64,000 nucleotides of DNA, taken from Parabacteroides sp. GTDB taxonomy: Bacteria; Bacteroidota; Bacteroidia; Bacteroidales; Tannerellaceae. A program made the translations under genes and the position numbers. Below, one piece after another: positions 44,824 to 54,164 of this stretch. Location of the stretch: positions 1-64,000 of the forward strand of contig JAFUOJ010000015.1 of assembly GCA_017481945.1 (NCBI GenBank). The letters run 5' to 3'. The stretch's first letter is position 1; every line of letters begins with the position of its first letter. Below the pieces are notes generated by a model that did not search any database, was not told the origin of the DNA, and worked only from the letters and a program-made list of their open reading frames with translations.

Positions 44824-46179
44824 TTATGCCATCTGCTGAGTATGGAACTTCTTAAACTGACGAATCAGAACCACAGCCGTCAAAAGGGTCGCAATCAGAT
44901 CCGAAATCGGCATGCTCATCCATACACCTAATGTACCAAAGAACATCGGAAGAATAATCAGACAGGGAACCAAGAACAACATCTGACGGGTAAGCGAAAG
45001 GAAGATAGCAATCTTCGACTGACCGATAGAGAGGAAAAAGTTCGTAGCCACCATCTGGAAACCGACTATGGGGAACGCTGCAAATACGATATGTAATCCG
45101 AATGTAGAAACTTTGATTAGCTCCAGATCAGAGGTAAACATACGGATGATCCATGTCGGGAACAGATTACACAATAGGAACCCAGTGATGGCTACCCCCG
45201 TAGCCAACTTCATCGTCAGCTTTGTCACCTCCGTAACACGTGGATAAAGACGGGCTCCAAAGTTATATCCTGCAATGGGTTGCATACCCTGATTAAGCCC
45301 CATAATAACCATCACAAAGATAAAGATGATACGGTTCACAATGCCATACGCACCAATCGCAATATCACCCCCATGCTCTTTTAAGCCTCGGTTAATCAGT
45401 ATAACGATCAGACAGGAACAAAGGTTCATTAGGAAAGGAGACATTCCAATAGAAATAATTCCTTTCACAATATCGGACCGCAGCTTACACATTCCTTTCT
45501 GGAAGTGCAGTAGTTGTTTCGGACGAGAAAAGTGAATCAACTGTCCTGTCAAGGATATCACTTGTGAAATAACTGTTGCCCAAGCAGCCCCCTTGATTCC
45601 CCAACCAAAAGCAAAGATGAATAAAGGTGTCAATATGCAGTTAATCACCACTGAGGCTAATGTAGCAAACATCGCTAATCGAGGGAATCCCGAAGAACGA
45701 AGAACAGAGTTCAATCCTAAATACATGTGAGTAAACACATTTCCTATCAAAATAACCTGCATATATTCACGAGCATAAGGAATTGTAATATCACTGGCGC
45801 CAAAAAAATAAAGTACCGGATCCAATGCCAAGAGGAAGATCACAGTAAATAGTAATCCTAAACAAACATTCAGAATCAATACATTTCCTAATACTCGGTT
45901 CGCACCTTCATATTCTTTCTGTCCTAACTTCACAGAAACCAAAGTAGACGCACCCACTCCGACCAAAGAGCCGAAGGCAGCAGCCAAGTTCATCAACGGA
46001 AAGGTTAAAGCCAAACCGGCAATGGCCATAGCCCCTACTCCATGACCAATAAAAATACTGTCAGCCATGTTATACAATGAAGAAGCAGTCATGGCTATAA
46101 TGGCAGGAATCGCATATTGAGTCAATAACTTACTGATACGTTCCGTACCTAAAATTAAAGGTGAATTTTCTTTACTCAT
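44824..46179 (-). CDS. MATE-family multidrug/Na+ efflux pump
   Basis: 451 residues from the ATG at 46179. A frame extends to 46203, but a perfect TACCTTTG box (46184-46191) lies inside that extension. Twelve hydrophobic helices in two bundles, with MATE motifs such as YNMADSIFIGHGVGAMAIAGLALTFP and GLNQGMQPIAGYNFGARLY. It exports cationic drugs or metabolites using an ion gradient. Divergent from the GAF-domain gene. Confidence 0.92.
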   Translation of the reverse strand: MSKENSPLILGTERISKLLTQYAIPAIIAMTASSLYNMADSIFIGHGVGAMAIAGLALTFPLMNLAAAFGSLVGVGASTLVSVKLGQKEYEGANRVLGNVLILNVCLGLLFTVIFLLALDPVLYFFGASDITIPYAREYMQVILIGNVFTHMYLGLNSVLRSSGFPRLAMFATLASVVINCILTPLFIFAFGWGIKGAAWATVISQVISLTGQLIHFSRPKQLLHFQKGMCKLRSDIVKGIISIGMSPFLMNLCSCLIVILINRGLKEHGGDIAIGAYGIVNRIIFIFVMVIMGLNQGMQPIAGYNFGARLYPRVTEVTKLTMKLATGVAITGFLLCNLFPTWIIRMFTSDLELIKVSTFGLHIVFAAFPIVGFQMVATNFFLSIGQSKIAIFLSLTRQMLFLVPCLIILPMFFGTLGVWMSMPISDLIATLLTAVVLIRQFKKFHTQQMA

Positions 46180-46183
46180 GCGG

Positions 46184-46191
46184 CAAAGGTA
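46184..46191 (-). promoter_or_regulatory. -7 box of the MATE gene, 4 bp before its ATG
   Basis: Minus-strand TACCTTTG then CCGC and ATG. It decides the start codon and suggests a leaderless or near-leaderless mRNA. Confidence 0.5.
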
Positions 46192-46212
46192 CATAGATTT
46201 CAAAAAAAAGGT

Positions 46213-46220
46213 TACTTTTG
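46213..46220 (+). promoter_or_regulatory. -7 box of the fRMsr gene
   Basis: TACTTTTG, 23 bp before the ATG at 46244; back to back with the MATE promoter. Confidence 0.5.
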
Positions 46221-46243
46221 TTTCTTAGTAAAGTATAAAAAGT

Positions 46244-46726
46244 ATGGCAGAAAGCTTAATCATCAATACAGGAAGTAAACAGGATAAATACGAAGTGCTT
46301 CTCCCACAGCTGAAAGCATTGATAACAGGGGAATCTGACTCTATAGCTAATTTAGCAAATATTACAGCAGCTTTGAAACAGACATTTGACTTTTTTTGGG
46401 TAGGGTTCTATCTGGTTAAAGAAGACATGCTGGTTTTAGGTCCCTTCCAAGGTCCTATCGCTTGTACTCGTATTCAATATGGGAAAGGCGTCTGTGGCAC
46501 TGCATGGCAAGAGAGACAGACACAAGTCGTCCCCGATGTAGAGCAATTTCCCGGACATATAGCTTGTAGCTCAGATTCTAAATCTGAGATTGTTGTTCCC
46601 ATTCTCAAAGGTGAAAAGGTTATTGCTGTCTTAGATATTGATAGCAACACACTGAATACCTTCGACGAAATAGATGCTTTTTATTTAGAAAAAGCCTGTA
46701 AAGAGATTATAGCAAAGAGCCTATAA
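46244..46726 (+). CDS. msrC: Free methionine-(R)-sulfoxide reductase, GAF domain
   Basis: 160 residues, a single GAF domain. The catalytic cysteines of the fRMsr family are all present: ACTRIQYGKGVCGTAWQERQTQVVPDV has the first two and HIACSSDSKSEIVVP the third. ANITAALKQTFDFFWVGFYLV is the conserved helix and strand before the pocket. It repairs free oxidised methionine in the cytoplasm using thioredoxin. Confidence 0.93.
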   Translation: MAESLIINTGSKQDKYEVLLPQLKALITGESDSIANLANITAALKQTFDFFWVGFYLVKEDMLVLGPFQGPIACTRIQYGKGVCGTAWQERQTQVVPDVEQFPGHIACSSDSKSEIVVPILKGEKVIAVLDIDSNTLNTFDEIDAFYLEKACKEIIAKSL

Positions 46727-46739
46727 TCTCTTTAGATTT

Positions 46740-48082
46740 TTACTCCGATAATTTAGGTAACACCCTCCTCAAGAAGAGATAACCACAGAGTCCCGATATA
46801 AAAGAGCCGGCAAAAACACCTAACTTAGCTTGATTTAATAAATCAATACCACCCTCCGGCATTCCTGCAAAAGAAAGATTTGCGATAAAAAGTGCAACAG
46901 TAAAACCAATACCTCCTAAAATCGCAACACCAAACAGTTGTTTATAGGTTGCCCCTGTTGGCATACTTGCCAGACGTAGGCGTACAAACAACCACGTGAA
47001 AGAAAAAATACCCAAAGACTTTCCGACCAACAACCCCAAGAATACCGCTAATGGAACACCTGGCAATGACGCAATTTGAATATCACCAAAAGTAACTCCA
47101 GCATTGACAAAAGCAAATAAAGGTAGAACGACATAGTTCACAAAAGGATGAAGACTATCAGCCATACGTTGTAAAGGACTAACTGTTTTATCTGCCAAAA
47201 TTTGAATATTATTCAAAGCCTGAATTTGTCTTGAAGAAAGAATCGTTGCCAACTTTGACTCACAAGCTTCATCCATATTCAGCAGCTCTAAATATCCCTT
47301 CATATCTTGAGTAAATTCATCTAACTTTACTACCGGACGAGCAGGAACTGTAAAAGCAACTAAAACTCCGGCTATAGTAGGATGAATGCCTGCTTCTAAA
47401 AACAACATCCACACAAAGAAACCTATAATGTAATAGAAATACATATTATCAACCCGCATTTTTCCACCTATATATAAAATAGCTAATAAGAAAAGAGATA
47501 ATAATAAGGATTGATAAGCAATAGAACCACTGTAGAAAAGAGCAATTACAATAATACCATGTCATCCACCACAGCCAAGGCCGTTAAAAAGATTCTCATA
47601 CTAAGTGGAACCCGTTTTCCTAATAAGCCTAAAACAGCTAAAGCAAAAGCAATATCTGTAGCCATTGGAATTGCTACTCCTCGTACTCCCGGAGCAGAAC
47701 TGCATACACAATAATACACTAAAACAGGAACTATCATCCCTCCACAAGCAGCTACTATCGGGAGAAATGCTTTCTTAAAAGAACTAAGTTCACCTATTAA
47801 AATCTCTTGTTTTATCTCCAATCCTATCAAAAAGAAAAAGACAGCCATCAATGCATCATTGACAAATGCTAACATAGACATAGGTTCTCCATGATGCATA
47901 AAAGGGTTAAAACGACCAAGATCCACCGGATAAGCTAAAATATTATGATAAGCGTCTGCCAAAGTAGAATTTGCTAAAAGCATGGCTAACAGAGTAGCCA
48001 TAAACAATAAAATACTTGCATTCGGCTTTTGTGAAGCCAAATGCTGTAAGGGTCTAAGGATAACTTGAATGGTTCGATTCAT
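46740..48082 (-). pseudogene. nhaA: nhaA Na+/H+ antiporter split by a one-base deletion
   Basis: Two adjoining frames are the halves of one NhaA. The first (48082 down to 47546) carries EIKQEILIGELS, PMATDIAFALAVLGLLG (Asp143) and TALAVVDD (Asp173-Asp174, the ion-binding pair), then hits TAA four codons later. The coding text continues in another frame as IIVIALFYSGS and runs without a stop to 46740, with helix 10-12 motifs VAILGGIGFTVALFIANLSF. Restoring one G at the GG at 47557-47558 (ATGGGT rather than ATGGT) joins them. The protein would be about 447 residues. True mutation, slippage or sequence error cannot be told apart here. Confidence 0.85.
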
Positions 48083-48099
48083 AGAGTTTAATTAAATAT

Positions 48100-49293
48100 T
48101 TACGAAAACAACTTGCTACGCGCATAAGCGCTGTGGGTAAGTTTTTCAACCCACACGACAAATATACCAGTTAAAATTAAATTAAACACTATAGTCAGTA
48201 CAGAAATCATCAAAACAGGTCCACCCAATCCATAGCCTAAGGCAATAAAGATAATTCCAGCTCCTACTTCTCCTCGAGTAAACATCCCAATAGAAAGCGC
48301 TAACCGTTCTCGCTTCAACCGATCTCGATAGAAAAAAAGAGGGAAAAGCTTTCCTATATTTGAAAGTAAAGAAACTACAAGAACATGGAATATAATTATT
48401 AAACCCGACATCATTGGTTGACTTCCTGTTATAGTCGTTGCTTCAGCAGACTGTTTCGCAAAATCAACACTCCAAAAGAGTGGCATACTGACACCCACCA
48501 AAAACATAAAGAGAAAAGAAATAAAGGTTGAAACTTGATATTCTATCTTCGTCTCAATATGTTTATGTTTCATTACCATTCCTAAGACAAAGGCCGGAAG
48601 GAGAACTTCAATGTGGATACTCGAATTCTCACCATACATATATTTAGTAACTAAATATATACATTGAGTGATTCCGCAAGTGATAACCGCATAAAAGAGA
48701 ATCGCCACCCAATTTTGACGTAACTCATAATGCCCCATCCTTTTCCATCCCAAAACCAATAACAAAGCAACTATTAAAAGGATCACTCCTAACTGCCAAC
48801 GAAATCCAACCATCATGACTTGTAAAGGAATCATTAACAAAATAGTATCCAAATCATCAAATATGGCCAATACCTGCACTTTCTTGTATACCCATGAAGA
48901 TTTTAAGCCTGCAGCTGCCAACATTGTAAAAAGTATCCCTGCTGAAGTTGGAGCCGCAAACCTACTTAATAATAGATTCTCTCGCCAAGCGTCACCATTA
49001 TCCCAATAATAACTTGGCAATAAGACAAACATATAATAAAGTGCGACCAATATCCAAGGGCAAGCAGCTGTTGCCATCGCAATCAAATAATCCTCACGAT
49101 ACGAACGCCAACGACTCTTATCTATCTCAAACTCTCTCCCTACATTAATCATGATAAAAGCGAGACATATATACAGCAAGATGTTAGAAATCGTTTTGAC
49201 AAAACGATAAGATTCTCCTACTAAAACAGGTAAAAATTGAGAGACTACCAATCCCAACATCAGAAAAAAAGAGAACATCAGAATCTTTCTCAT
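48100..49293 (-). CDS. Cation:proton antiporter (Na+/H+ exchanger, CPA2-like)
   Basis: 397 residues from the ATG at 49293; a start at 49335 would add 14 polar residues before the signal-anchor MRKILMFSFFLMLGLVVSQF. About 12 helices. Features include AFIMINVGREFEID, the half-helix SRFAAPTSAGILFTMLAAAGL, the ion site AIFDDLDTILLMIP with Asp pair, and SIGMFTRGEVGAGIIFIALGYGLG. Its stop-to-start distance to nhaA is 17 bp, so the two were an operon; this copy could compensate for a broken nhaA. Confidence 0.88.
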   Translation of the reverse strand: MRKILMFSFFLMLGLVVSQFLPVLVGESYRFVKTISNILLYICLAFIMINVGREFEIDKSRWRSYREDYLIAMATAACPWILVALYYMFVLLPSYYWDNGDAWRENLLLSRFAAPTSAGILFTMLAAAGLKSSWVYKKVQVLAIFDDLDTILLMIPLQVMMVGFRWQLGVILLIVALLLVLGWKRMGHYELRQNWVAILFYAVITCGITQCIYLVTKYMYGENSSIHIEVLLPAFVLGMVMKHKHIETKIEYQVSTFISFLFMFLVGVSMPLFWSVDFAKQSAEATTITGSQPMMSGLIIIFHVLVVSLLSNIGKLFPLFFYRDRLKRERLALSIGMFTRGEVGAGIIFIALGYGLGGPVLMISVLTIVFNLILTGIFVVWVEKLTHSAYARSKLFS

Positions 49294-49380
49294 AAAGCAC
49301 GGTTGTTTATACTTTAAATTATAAATATACAACAACTAAAGAGAACATAGGTTTTACACAGCCGACACGTTTTCTTAAAC

Positions 49381-49418
49381 AAAAGAAAACCCTGACATTT
49401 ACTTTTGAAATATCAGGG
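49381..49418 (-). terminator. Intrinsic terminator of the uvrA-yigZ operon
   Basis: On the minus strand CCCTGATATTT (49408-49418) pairs with AAATGTCAGGG (49390-49400), with one mismatch, and is followed by TTTTCTTTT. It starts 9 bp after the yigZ stop. Confidence 0.75.
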
Positions 49419-49426
49419 CTTCCCCT

Positions 49427-50038
49427 CTATTCTGTTTCCTTATCGATCAAATAGGCACTCTCTACCTTGAGCAGTCGGGCTTTCAATCGTTGTATATCTC
49501 CCTTTCGAATACGAAGGGTCATTTCACAGTCCATTTCAAACTTCTGAGAGACAATCATTGGATTATCCTCTTTTACAATACGCATAATTCCATTTAAATA
49601 AGGATATTCAAAAGCAACAGTAACATCCTCATCCACTGTTCGCTCCTCTATCTCAGCCGCAGCAATAGCTTCAGCAGCTGCAGTTCGATAAGCGACAATC
49701 AATCCACTGGTTCCTAATTCGATTCCCCCAAAATAACGGATAACTACTATAAGTATATCTGTTAGTTCATTGGAGTTGATCTGTCCTAAAATGGGTTTAC
49801 CCGCTGTAGAGGAAGGTTCCCCATCATCATTAGCTCGGAATACTTTTCGTTCAGGTCCCAACATATAAGCCCAACAGACATGGCGAGCGTCATAATATTG
49901 TTTCCGATATTTATCGACCTGCTCTTTAACCTCTTCGACTGTACGAACCGGAATAGCATAAGAAATAAAACGACTACGCTTCTCTGTATAATAACCTTCG
50001 GACAATTGTTTAATGGTTTTGTAACTATCGTCTGCCAT
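49427..50038 (-). CDS. yigZ: YigZ/IMPACT-family protein
   Basis: 203 residues. The conserved block SRFISYAIPVRTVEEVKEQVDKYRKQYYDARHVCWAY followed by DDGEPSSTAGKPILGQI and VIRYFGGIELGTSGLIVAYRTAAAEAI defines the family. A smaller C-terminal domain (DUF1949 type) spans about residues 135-200. Its role is unclear; related proteins touch ribosomes and translation control. Last gene in the operon with uvrA, 4 bp after the small protein gene. Confidence 0.92.
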   Translation of the reverse strand: MADDSYKTIKQLSEGYYTEKRSRFISYAIPVRTVEEVKEQVDKYRKQYYDARHVCWAYMLGPERKVFRANDDGEPSSTAGKPILGQINSNELTDILIVVIRYFGGIELGTSGLIVAYRTAAAEAIAAAEIEERTVDEDVTVAFEYPYLNGIMRIVKEDNPMIVSQKFEMDCEMTLRIRKGDIQRLKARLLKVESAYLIDKETE

Positions 50039-50042
50039 CTTT

Positions 50043-50261
50043 TTAATCAGGAATATGAGTTTTTTGCTCTTCTCGAAATGCTCGGAAGTCTTTCATTATC
50101 TCTTCTATCTCCTCTATAAAATAAGGATTTTTCACATGTTTTTTTACCTCCTCATAATAGGTTTCAATGGCTTTTAAAGCACAAATATCCTGTCCACGTA
50201 GTAAGAAGTAAGGTTCCTCTTTCTCCACGCATTGCTTAATCATTTGAATTGGATTCTTCAT
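50043..50261 (-). CDS. Small protein of unknown function in the uvrA operon
   Basis: 72 residues, charged and helical (Glu/Lys-rich: CALKAIETYYEEVKKHVK, EEIEEIMKDFRAFREEQ). No signal peptide or known motif. It overlaps the uvrA end by 4 bp and ends 4 bp before yigZ, so translational coupling supports a real gene. I do not assign a function. Confidence 0.75.
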   Translation of the reverse strand: MKNPIQMIKQCVEKEEPYFLLRGQDICALKAIETYYEEVKKHVKNPYFIEEIEEIMKDFRAFREEQKTHIPD

Positions 50262-53107
50262 ATATTATTATTTTTTAATTCTTCCTTTAAAAATGGGGTT
50301 GTATAACTCTTCACATCAGAACAAATCATTTCCTCAGGAGTTCCTGTAAAAAGAACTTGCCCTCCATTTCGTCCCCCATCGGGTCCCATGTCGATAATGT
50401 AATCAGCAGATTTAATCACATCTAAATTATGCTCAATAACAACAATGGTATTCCCTTTATCAACTAATTTATTCAAAACACTCAAAAGAACTCGAATATC
50501 TTCAAAATGTAATCCCGTTGTCGGTTCATCCAAAATATAAAGAGTCTTACCCGTGTCTTTCTTTGCTAACTCTGTTGCTAATTTCACTCGCTGACTCTCT
50601 CCTCCTGACAAAGTTGTCGAAGGTTGTCCTAATTTAATATAGCCCAGTCCAACATCTTGTAATACTTTCACTTTGGATAAAATTGACGGAACATTTTCAA
50701 AGAATTCTACCGCCATATTAATGGTCATATCCAATATATCGGCAATCGACTTTCCTCGAAAGCGAACTTCCAATGTTTCCCTATTATATCGCTTACCATG
50801 GCATTCCTCACAAGGAACTAAAACGTCCGGCAAGAAATTCATCTCGATTGTCTTATATCCATTTCCTTTACAAGTCTCACAACGTCCTCCTGATACGTTA
50901 AAAGAGAAACGTCCTGGTTTATAGCCTCGAACTTTTGACTCCGGTAGTTCCACAAAAAGATTACGAATGTCAGAAAAGACTCCTGTATATGTTGCCGGAT
51001 TACTTCGTGGAGAACGACCAATCGGAGACTGATCCACATTGACAATCTTATCTATATTCTTTATGCCTTCAATTGATTCGTATGACAACGGTTCTTCTAA
51101 AGAGCGATAAAAATGCTGACTTAAAATAGGTTGTAACGTGCCATTAATCAAAGAAGACTTTCCACTTCCGGAGACTCCAGTCACACAAATAAACATACCC
51201 AATGGGAAAGTAACGTCCACATGCTTCAAATTATTTCCTGTAGCACCTTTTAACGTAATGGATAAACCATTCCCCCTCCGACGTTTTTGGGGAACAACAA
51301 TCCTCATCTTTCCATTTAGATAAGCAGAAGTCAAAGTATCCGCTTGCAACATTTCCTCAGGAGTTCCTGCAAACACGACTTCACCTCCTAAACGTCCTGC
51401 TTTCGGTCCCATATCGACTACATAGTCAGCATTCAACATCATATCCTTATCATGTTCCACAACAACAACCGAGTTCCCTGTATCCCGCAATTCTTTCAAT
51501 GAATTAATCAAACGGACATTATCTCGCTGGTGTAAACCGATACTGGGTTCGTCCAAAATATAAAGCACATTCACTAACTGACTACCGATCTGCGTCGCTA
51601 AGCGAATACGCTGACTTTCACCTCCAGACAAAGTGGCTGAAGCCCGATTCATAGCCAAATAATCCAAACCGACATCCAATAAGAACTTAAGTCGAGAGCG
51701 GATCTCCTTTAAAATCTCAGTTGCGATTTGTAACTGCTTAGGATTGAGTTGTTCCTCTACATTCGCTAACCACTCATAAAGTTCCGATATATCCATCTCT
51801 GCTAACTCTGCGATATTCTTTCCTGCTATTTTATAGTGCAACGCTTCCTTATTCAACCGCTGTCCATTACATTCAGGACAAGTAGTCATTCGAATGAACT
51901 GCCCAGCCCATTTCTGTGCAGAAGCCGAAGCCTCACTCTCCTGCTGCATAAGGATATACTTAGCTACCCCTTCATACGAAAGGAAATAATTTGAGTTACC
52001 CAAAGATTCGTTTTTAATCCGCAGACGTTCATCGGTTCCATTCAAGATTTCATCGATTGCCTCCTCTGGTATCTCTTGGATCGGCGTCTTTAAAGTAACA
52101 CCATATTTCTCACATATCGCTTCAATCTGCCAAAAAATGAGAGAATTCTTATACTTTCCTAAGGCCACAATTCCCCCATTATAAATACTCAAAGAAGCGT
52201 CTGGTACAATCTTAGTCATATCCAACAAATTCACTTGTCCCAACCCTTTACACTTTGGGCAAGCACCTTGAGGAGAATTAAAAGAGAAATTATGAGGTGC
52301 CGGTTCGCTATAAGAAAGACCCGTTATCGGGTCCATTAAACGACGACTAAAATGACGAATTTCATTTGTATCAGCGTCTAAAACCAATACCAAGCCATCA
52401 CCTTGTTTGATGGCAATACGCAGGCTTTCTTTCAAACGGCGTTCATCAGATCCCGAAACAACCAATTTGTCAATAACCACTTCTATACTATGCATTTTAT
52501 AGCGGTCTAACTTCATGCCATGAAAAATTTCACGCATTTCTCCATCCACCCGCACATGCAAATACCCCTTCTTTCGAACTTGTTCAAAAAGTTCCTTATA
52601 ATGTCCTTTTCGATTCCGAACCAAAGGAGCTAAGAGATAGGTTTTCTTTCCTTGGTATTGTCTCAGAATTAACGCTAAGATCTGTTCCTCTGTATATTTT
52701 ACCATCTTCTCTCCACTCAAATAAGAATAAGCCTCCCCCGCTCTAGCATAAAGCAAACGTAAGAAATCATATATTTCTGTCGTTGTTCCAACTGTTGAAC
52801 GAGGATTCTTATTTGTTGTCTTCTGCTCAATCGAAATAACTGGACTCAACCCCGTTATCTTATCCACATCCGGGCGCTCCATATTTCCTAAGAAATTACG
52901 GGCATAAGCAGAGAATGTCTCTACATAACGACGTTGTCCCTCTGCGAAGATAGTATCAAAAGCCAATGAAGATTTTCCACTGCCACTCATTCCAGTAATT
53001 ACCGAAAGTTTATTCCGTGGAATCTCTACATCTATATTTTTTAAATTATGGACGCGGGCTCCTAAAATAGAAATATACCCACCTTCCAGTGCTTCTTTAT
53101 CTTTCAT
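50258..53107 (-). CDS. uvrA: UvrA excinuclease subunit with degenerate first zinc motif
   Basis: 949 residues from the ATG at 53107 (a start at 53140 is also possible). ABC features: Walker A SVITGMSGSGKSSLAFDT, signatures TLSGGESQRIRLATQIGSQ and TLSGGESQRVKLATELAK, second Walker A CVTGVSGSGKSSLINGT, and LYILDEP twice. The UvrB-binding region is present (YLLAPLVRNRKGHYKELFEQVRKKGYLHVRVDG), so it is of the nucleotide-excision type. The C-terminal zinc finger CETCKGNG...CEECHGK is intact, but the first one has only the second Cys pair (GACPKCKG); the usual CPxCG is replaced by LMDPITG. It recognises bulky DNA lesions. Confidence 0.95.
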   Translation of the reverse strand: MKDKEALEGGYISILGARVHNLKNIDVEIPRNKLSVITGMSGSGKSSLAFDTIFAEGQRRYVETFSAYARNFLGNMERPDVDKITGLSPVISIEQKTTNKNPRSTVGTTTEIYDFLRLLYARAGEAYSYLSGEKMVKYTEEQILALILRQYQGKKTYLLAPLVRNRKGHYKELFEQVRKKGYLHVRVDGEMREIFHGMKLDRYKMHSIEVVIDKLVVSGSDERRLKESLRIAIKQGDGLVLVLDADTNEIRHFSRRLMDPITGLSYSEPAPHNFSFNSPQGACPKCKGLGQVNLLDMTKIVPDASLSIYNGGIVALGKYKNSLIFWQIEAICEKYGVTLKTPIQEIPEEAIDEILNGTDERLRIKNESLGNSNYFLSYEGVAKYILMQQESEASASAQKWAGQFIRMTTCPECNGQRLNKEALHYKIAGKNIAELAEMDISELYEWLANVEEQLNPKQLQIATEILKEIRSRLKFLLDVGLDYLAMNRASATLSGGESQRIRLATQIGSQLVNVLYILDEPSIGLHQRDNVRLINSLKELRDTGNSVVVVEHDKDMMLNADYVVDMGPKAGRLGGEVVFAGTPEEMLQADTLTSAYLNGKMRIVVPQKRRRGNGLSITLKGATGNNLKHVDVTFPLGMFICVTGVSGSGKSSLINGTLQPILSQHFYRSLEEPLSYESIEGIKNIDKIVNVDQSPIGRSPRSNPATYTGVFSDIRNLFVELPESKVRGYKPGRFSFNVSGGRCETCKGNGYKTIEMNFLPDVLVPCEECHGKRYNRETLEVRFRGKSIADILDMTINMAVEFFENVPSILSKVKVLQDVGLGYIKLGQPSTTLSGGESQRVKLATELAKKDTGKTLYILDEPTTGLHFEDIRVLLSVLNKLVDKGNTIVVIEHNLDVIKSADYIIDMGPDGGRNGGQVLFTGTPEEMICSDVKSYTTPFLKEELKNNNI

Positions 53108-53183
53108 TGTAAGTCCAATTTTTATTTCCTCACCATACATTTTTTATTCTCTCACTTAGAAAAAAAATCACATGGATATTCAT

Positions 53184-54164
53184 TCATTTATTTATCACCC
53201 AAACAGGATTATGTACATACGTATTGGGTGCCTTATAATACATATCTTCGGCTTTAGGAATCTGAAGCGCATATGTTTTCCCTGCCGTCAATAACTTTCG
53301 ATCACGTAACCAAGGATTGAAACGTTTCAAATCCGCATAAGTAATTCCATGTTTCTTTGCAAAAGCAGCCAAGTCCGGAATGTCATTCGACACTTCAACC
53401 GACTCACATGCTATTGGCTTATATAAATCTTGTGCTTTCAACACGAAACCATATTTATAAGGAGCTTCAAAGATTTGTTTAATCGCCAAAATGCGATAGA
53501 CATAGCGTGTCGTCTCCTCCACCAACCACAAATCCAAGGAATTTTCTCCTCCCTGTTTGGTCAGCTCTCCAGAAATACGTCCCATACCTGCATTATATGA
53601 AGCAGCAACTGTAGCCCAGTCTCCATACTTTTTGTATGCCTCTTTTAGATAACGACAAGCAGCTTCCGTCGCTTTGCCGACATGACAACGTTCGTCCACA
53701 GTCTGCGTTACCGTCAACCCATATTGTCTCCCTGTACTTTCCAAAAACTGCCATGTGCCCACCGCTCGTGCCGGTGAAGAGACACGAGGATCCAAATGAC
53801 TCTCTATCACAGCTAAATATTTGAAATCATCAGGAACTCCATATTCCTTCAAAATAGGTTCTATAACCGGAAAAAGCCGATTGGCACGCTTGATCAATAA
53901 CATAGTTGTTGAATGATAATAAGTAAAGGTACTCAATTCACGATCCAAACTTTCATGCATATTATAGCGTGTCACATCCATTTCTTTTCCACAAAAAGAG
54001 ACCGTCGAAGGGACTTCCGGAGTCATCGTTATGGAAGAGACCAGAGGTCGCTCCTCTTTTGCCCTTTCAGAATCACTTGAACCGATAGACAAGCAAGCTG
54101 TCAGACACAGTGCACTGCCTACGGCAAAACCCAACATACTATTCTTGTTCAATAATTTCATCAT
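53184..54164 (-). CDS. Lytic murein transglycosylase (MltD-like), lipoprotein
   Basis: 326 residues. Lipoprotein signal ending LTAC. The SLT domain spans about residues 90-230: LAVIESHLDPRVSSPARAVGTWQFLESTGRQYGL contains the catalytic Glu, and DWATVAASYNAGMGRI the substrate groove. A LysM-like tail (FAKKHGITYADLKRFNPWL, TYALQIPK) probably binds peptidoglycan. It cleaves glycan strands to 1,6-anhydro ends. The first codons overlap the end of the upstream CHU_C gene by 26 bp. Confidence 0.92.
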   Translation of the reverse strand: MMKLLNKNSMLGFAVGSALCLTACLSIGSSDSERAKEERPLVSSITMTPEVPSTVSFCGKEMDVTRYNMHESLDRELSTFTYYHSTTMLLIKRANRLFPVIEPILKEYGVPDDFKYLAVIESHLDPRVSSPARAVGTWQFLESTGRQYGLTVTQTVDERCHVGKATEAACRYLKEAYKKYGDWATVAASYNAGMGRISGELTKQGGENSLDLWLVEETTRYVYRILAIKQIFEAPYKYGFVLKAQDLYKPIACESVEVSNDIPDLAAFAKKHGITYADLKRFNPWLRDRKLLTAGKTYALQIPKAEDMYYKAPNTYVHNPVWVINK

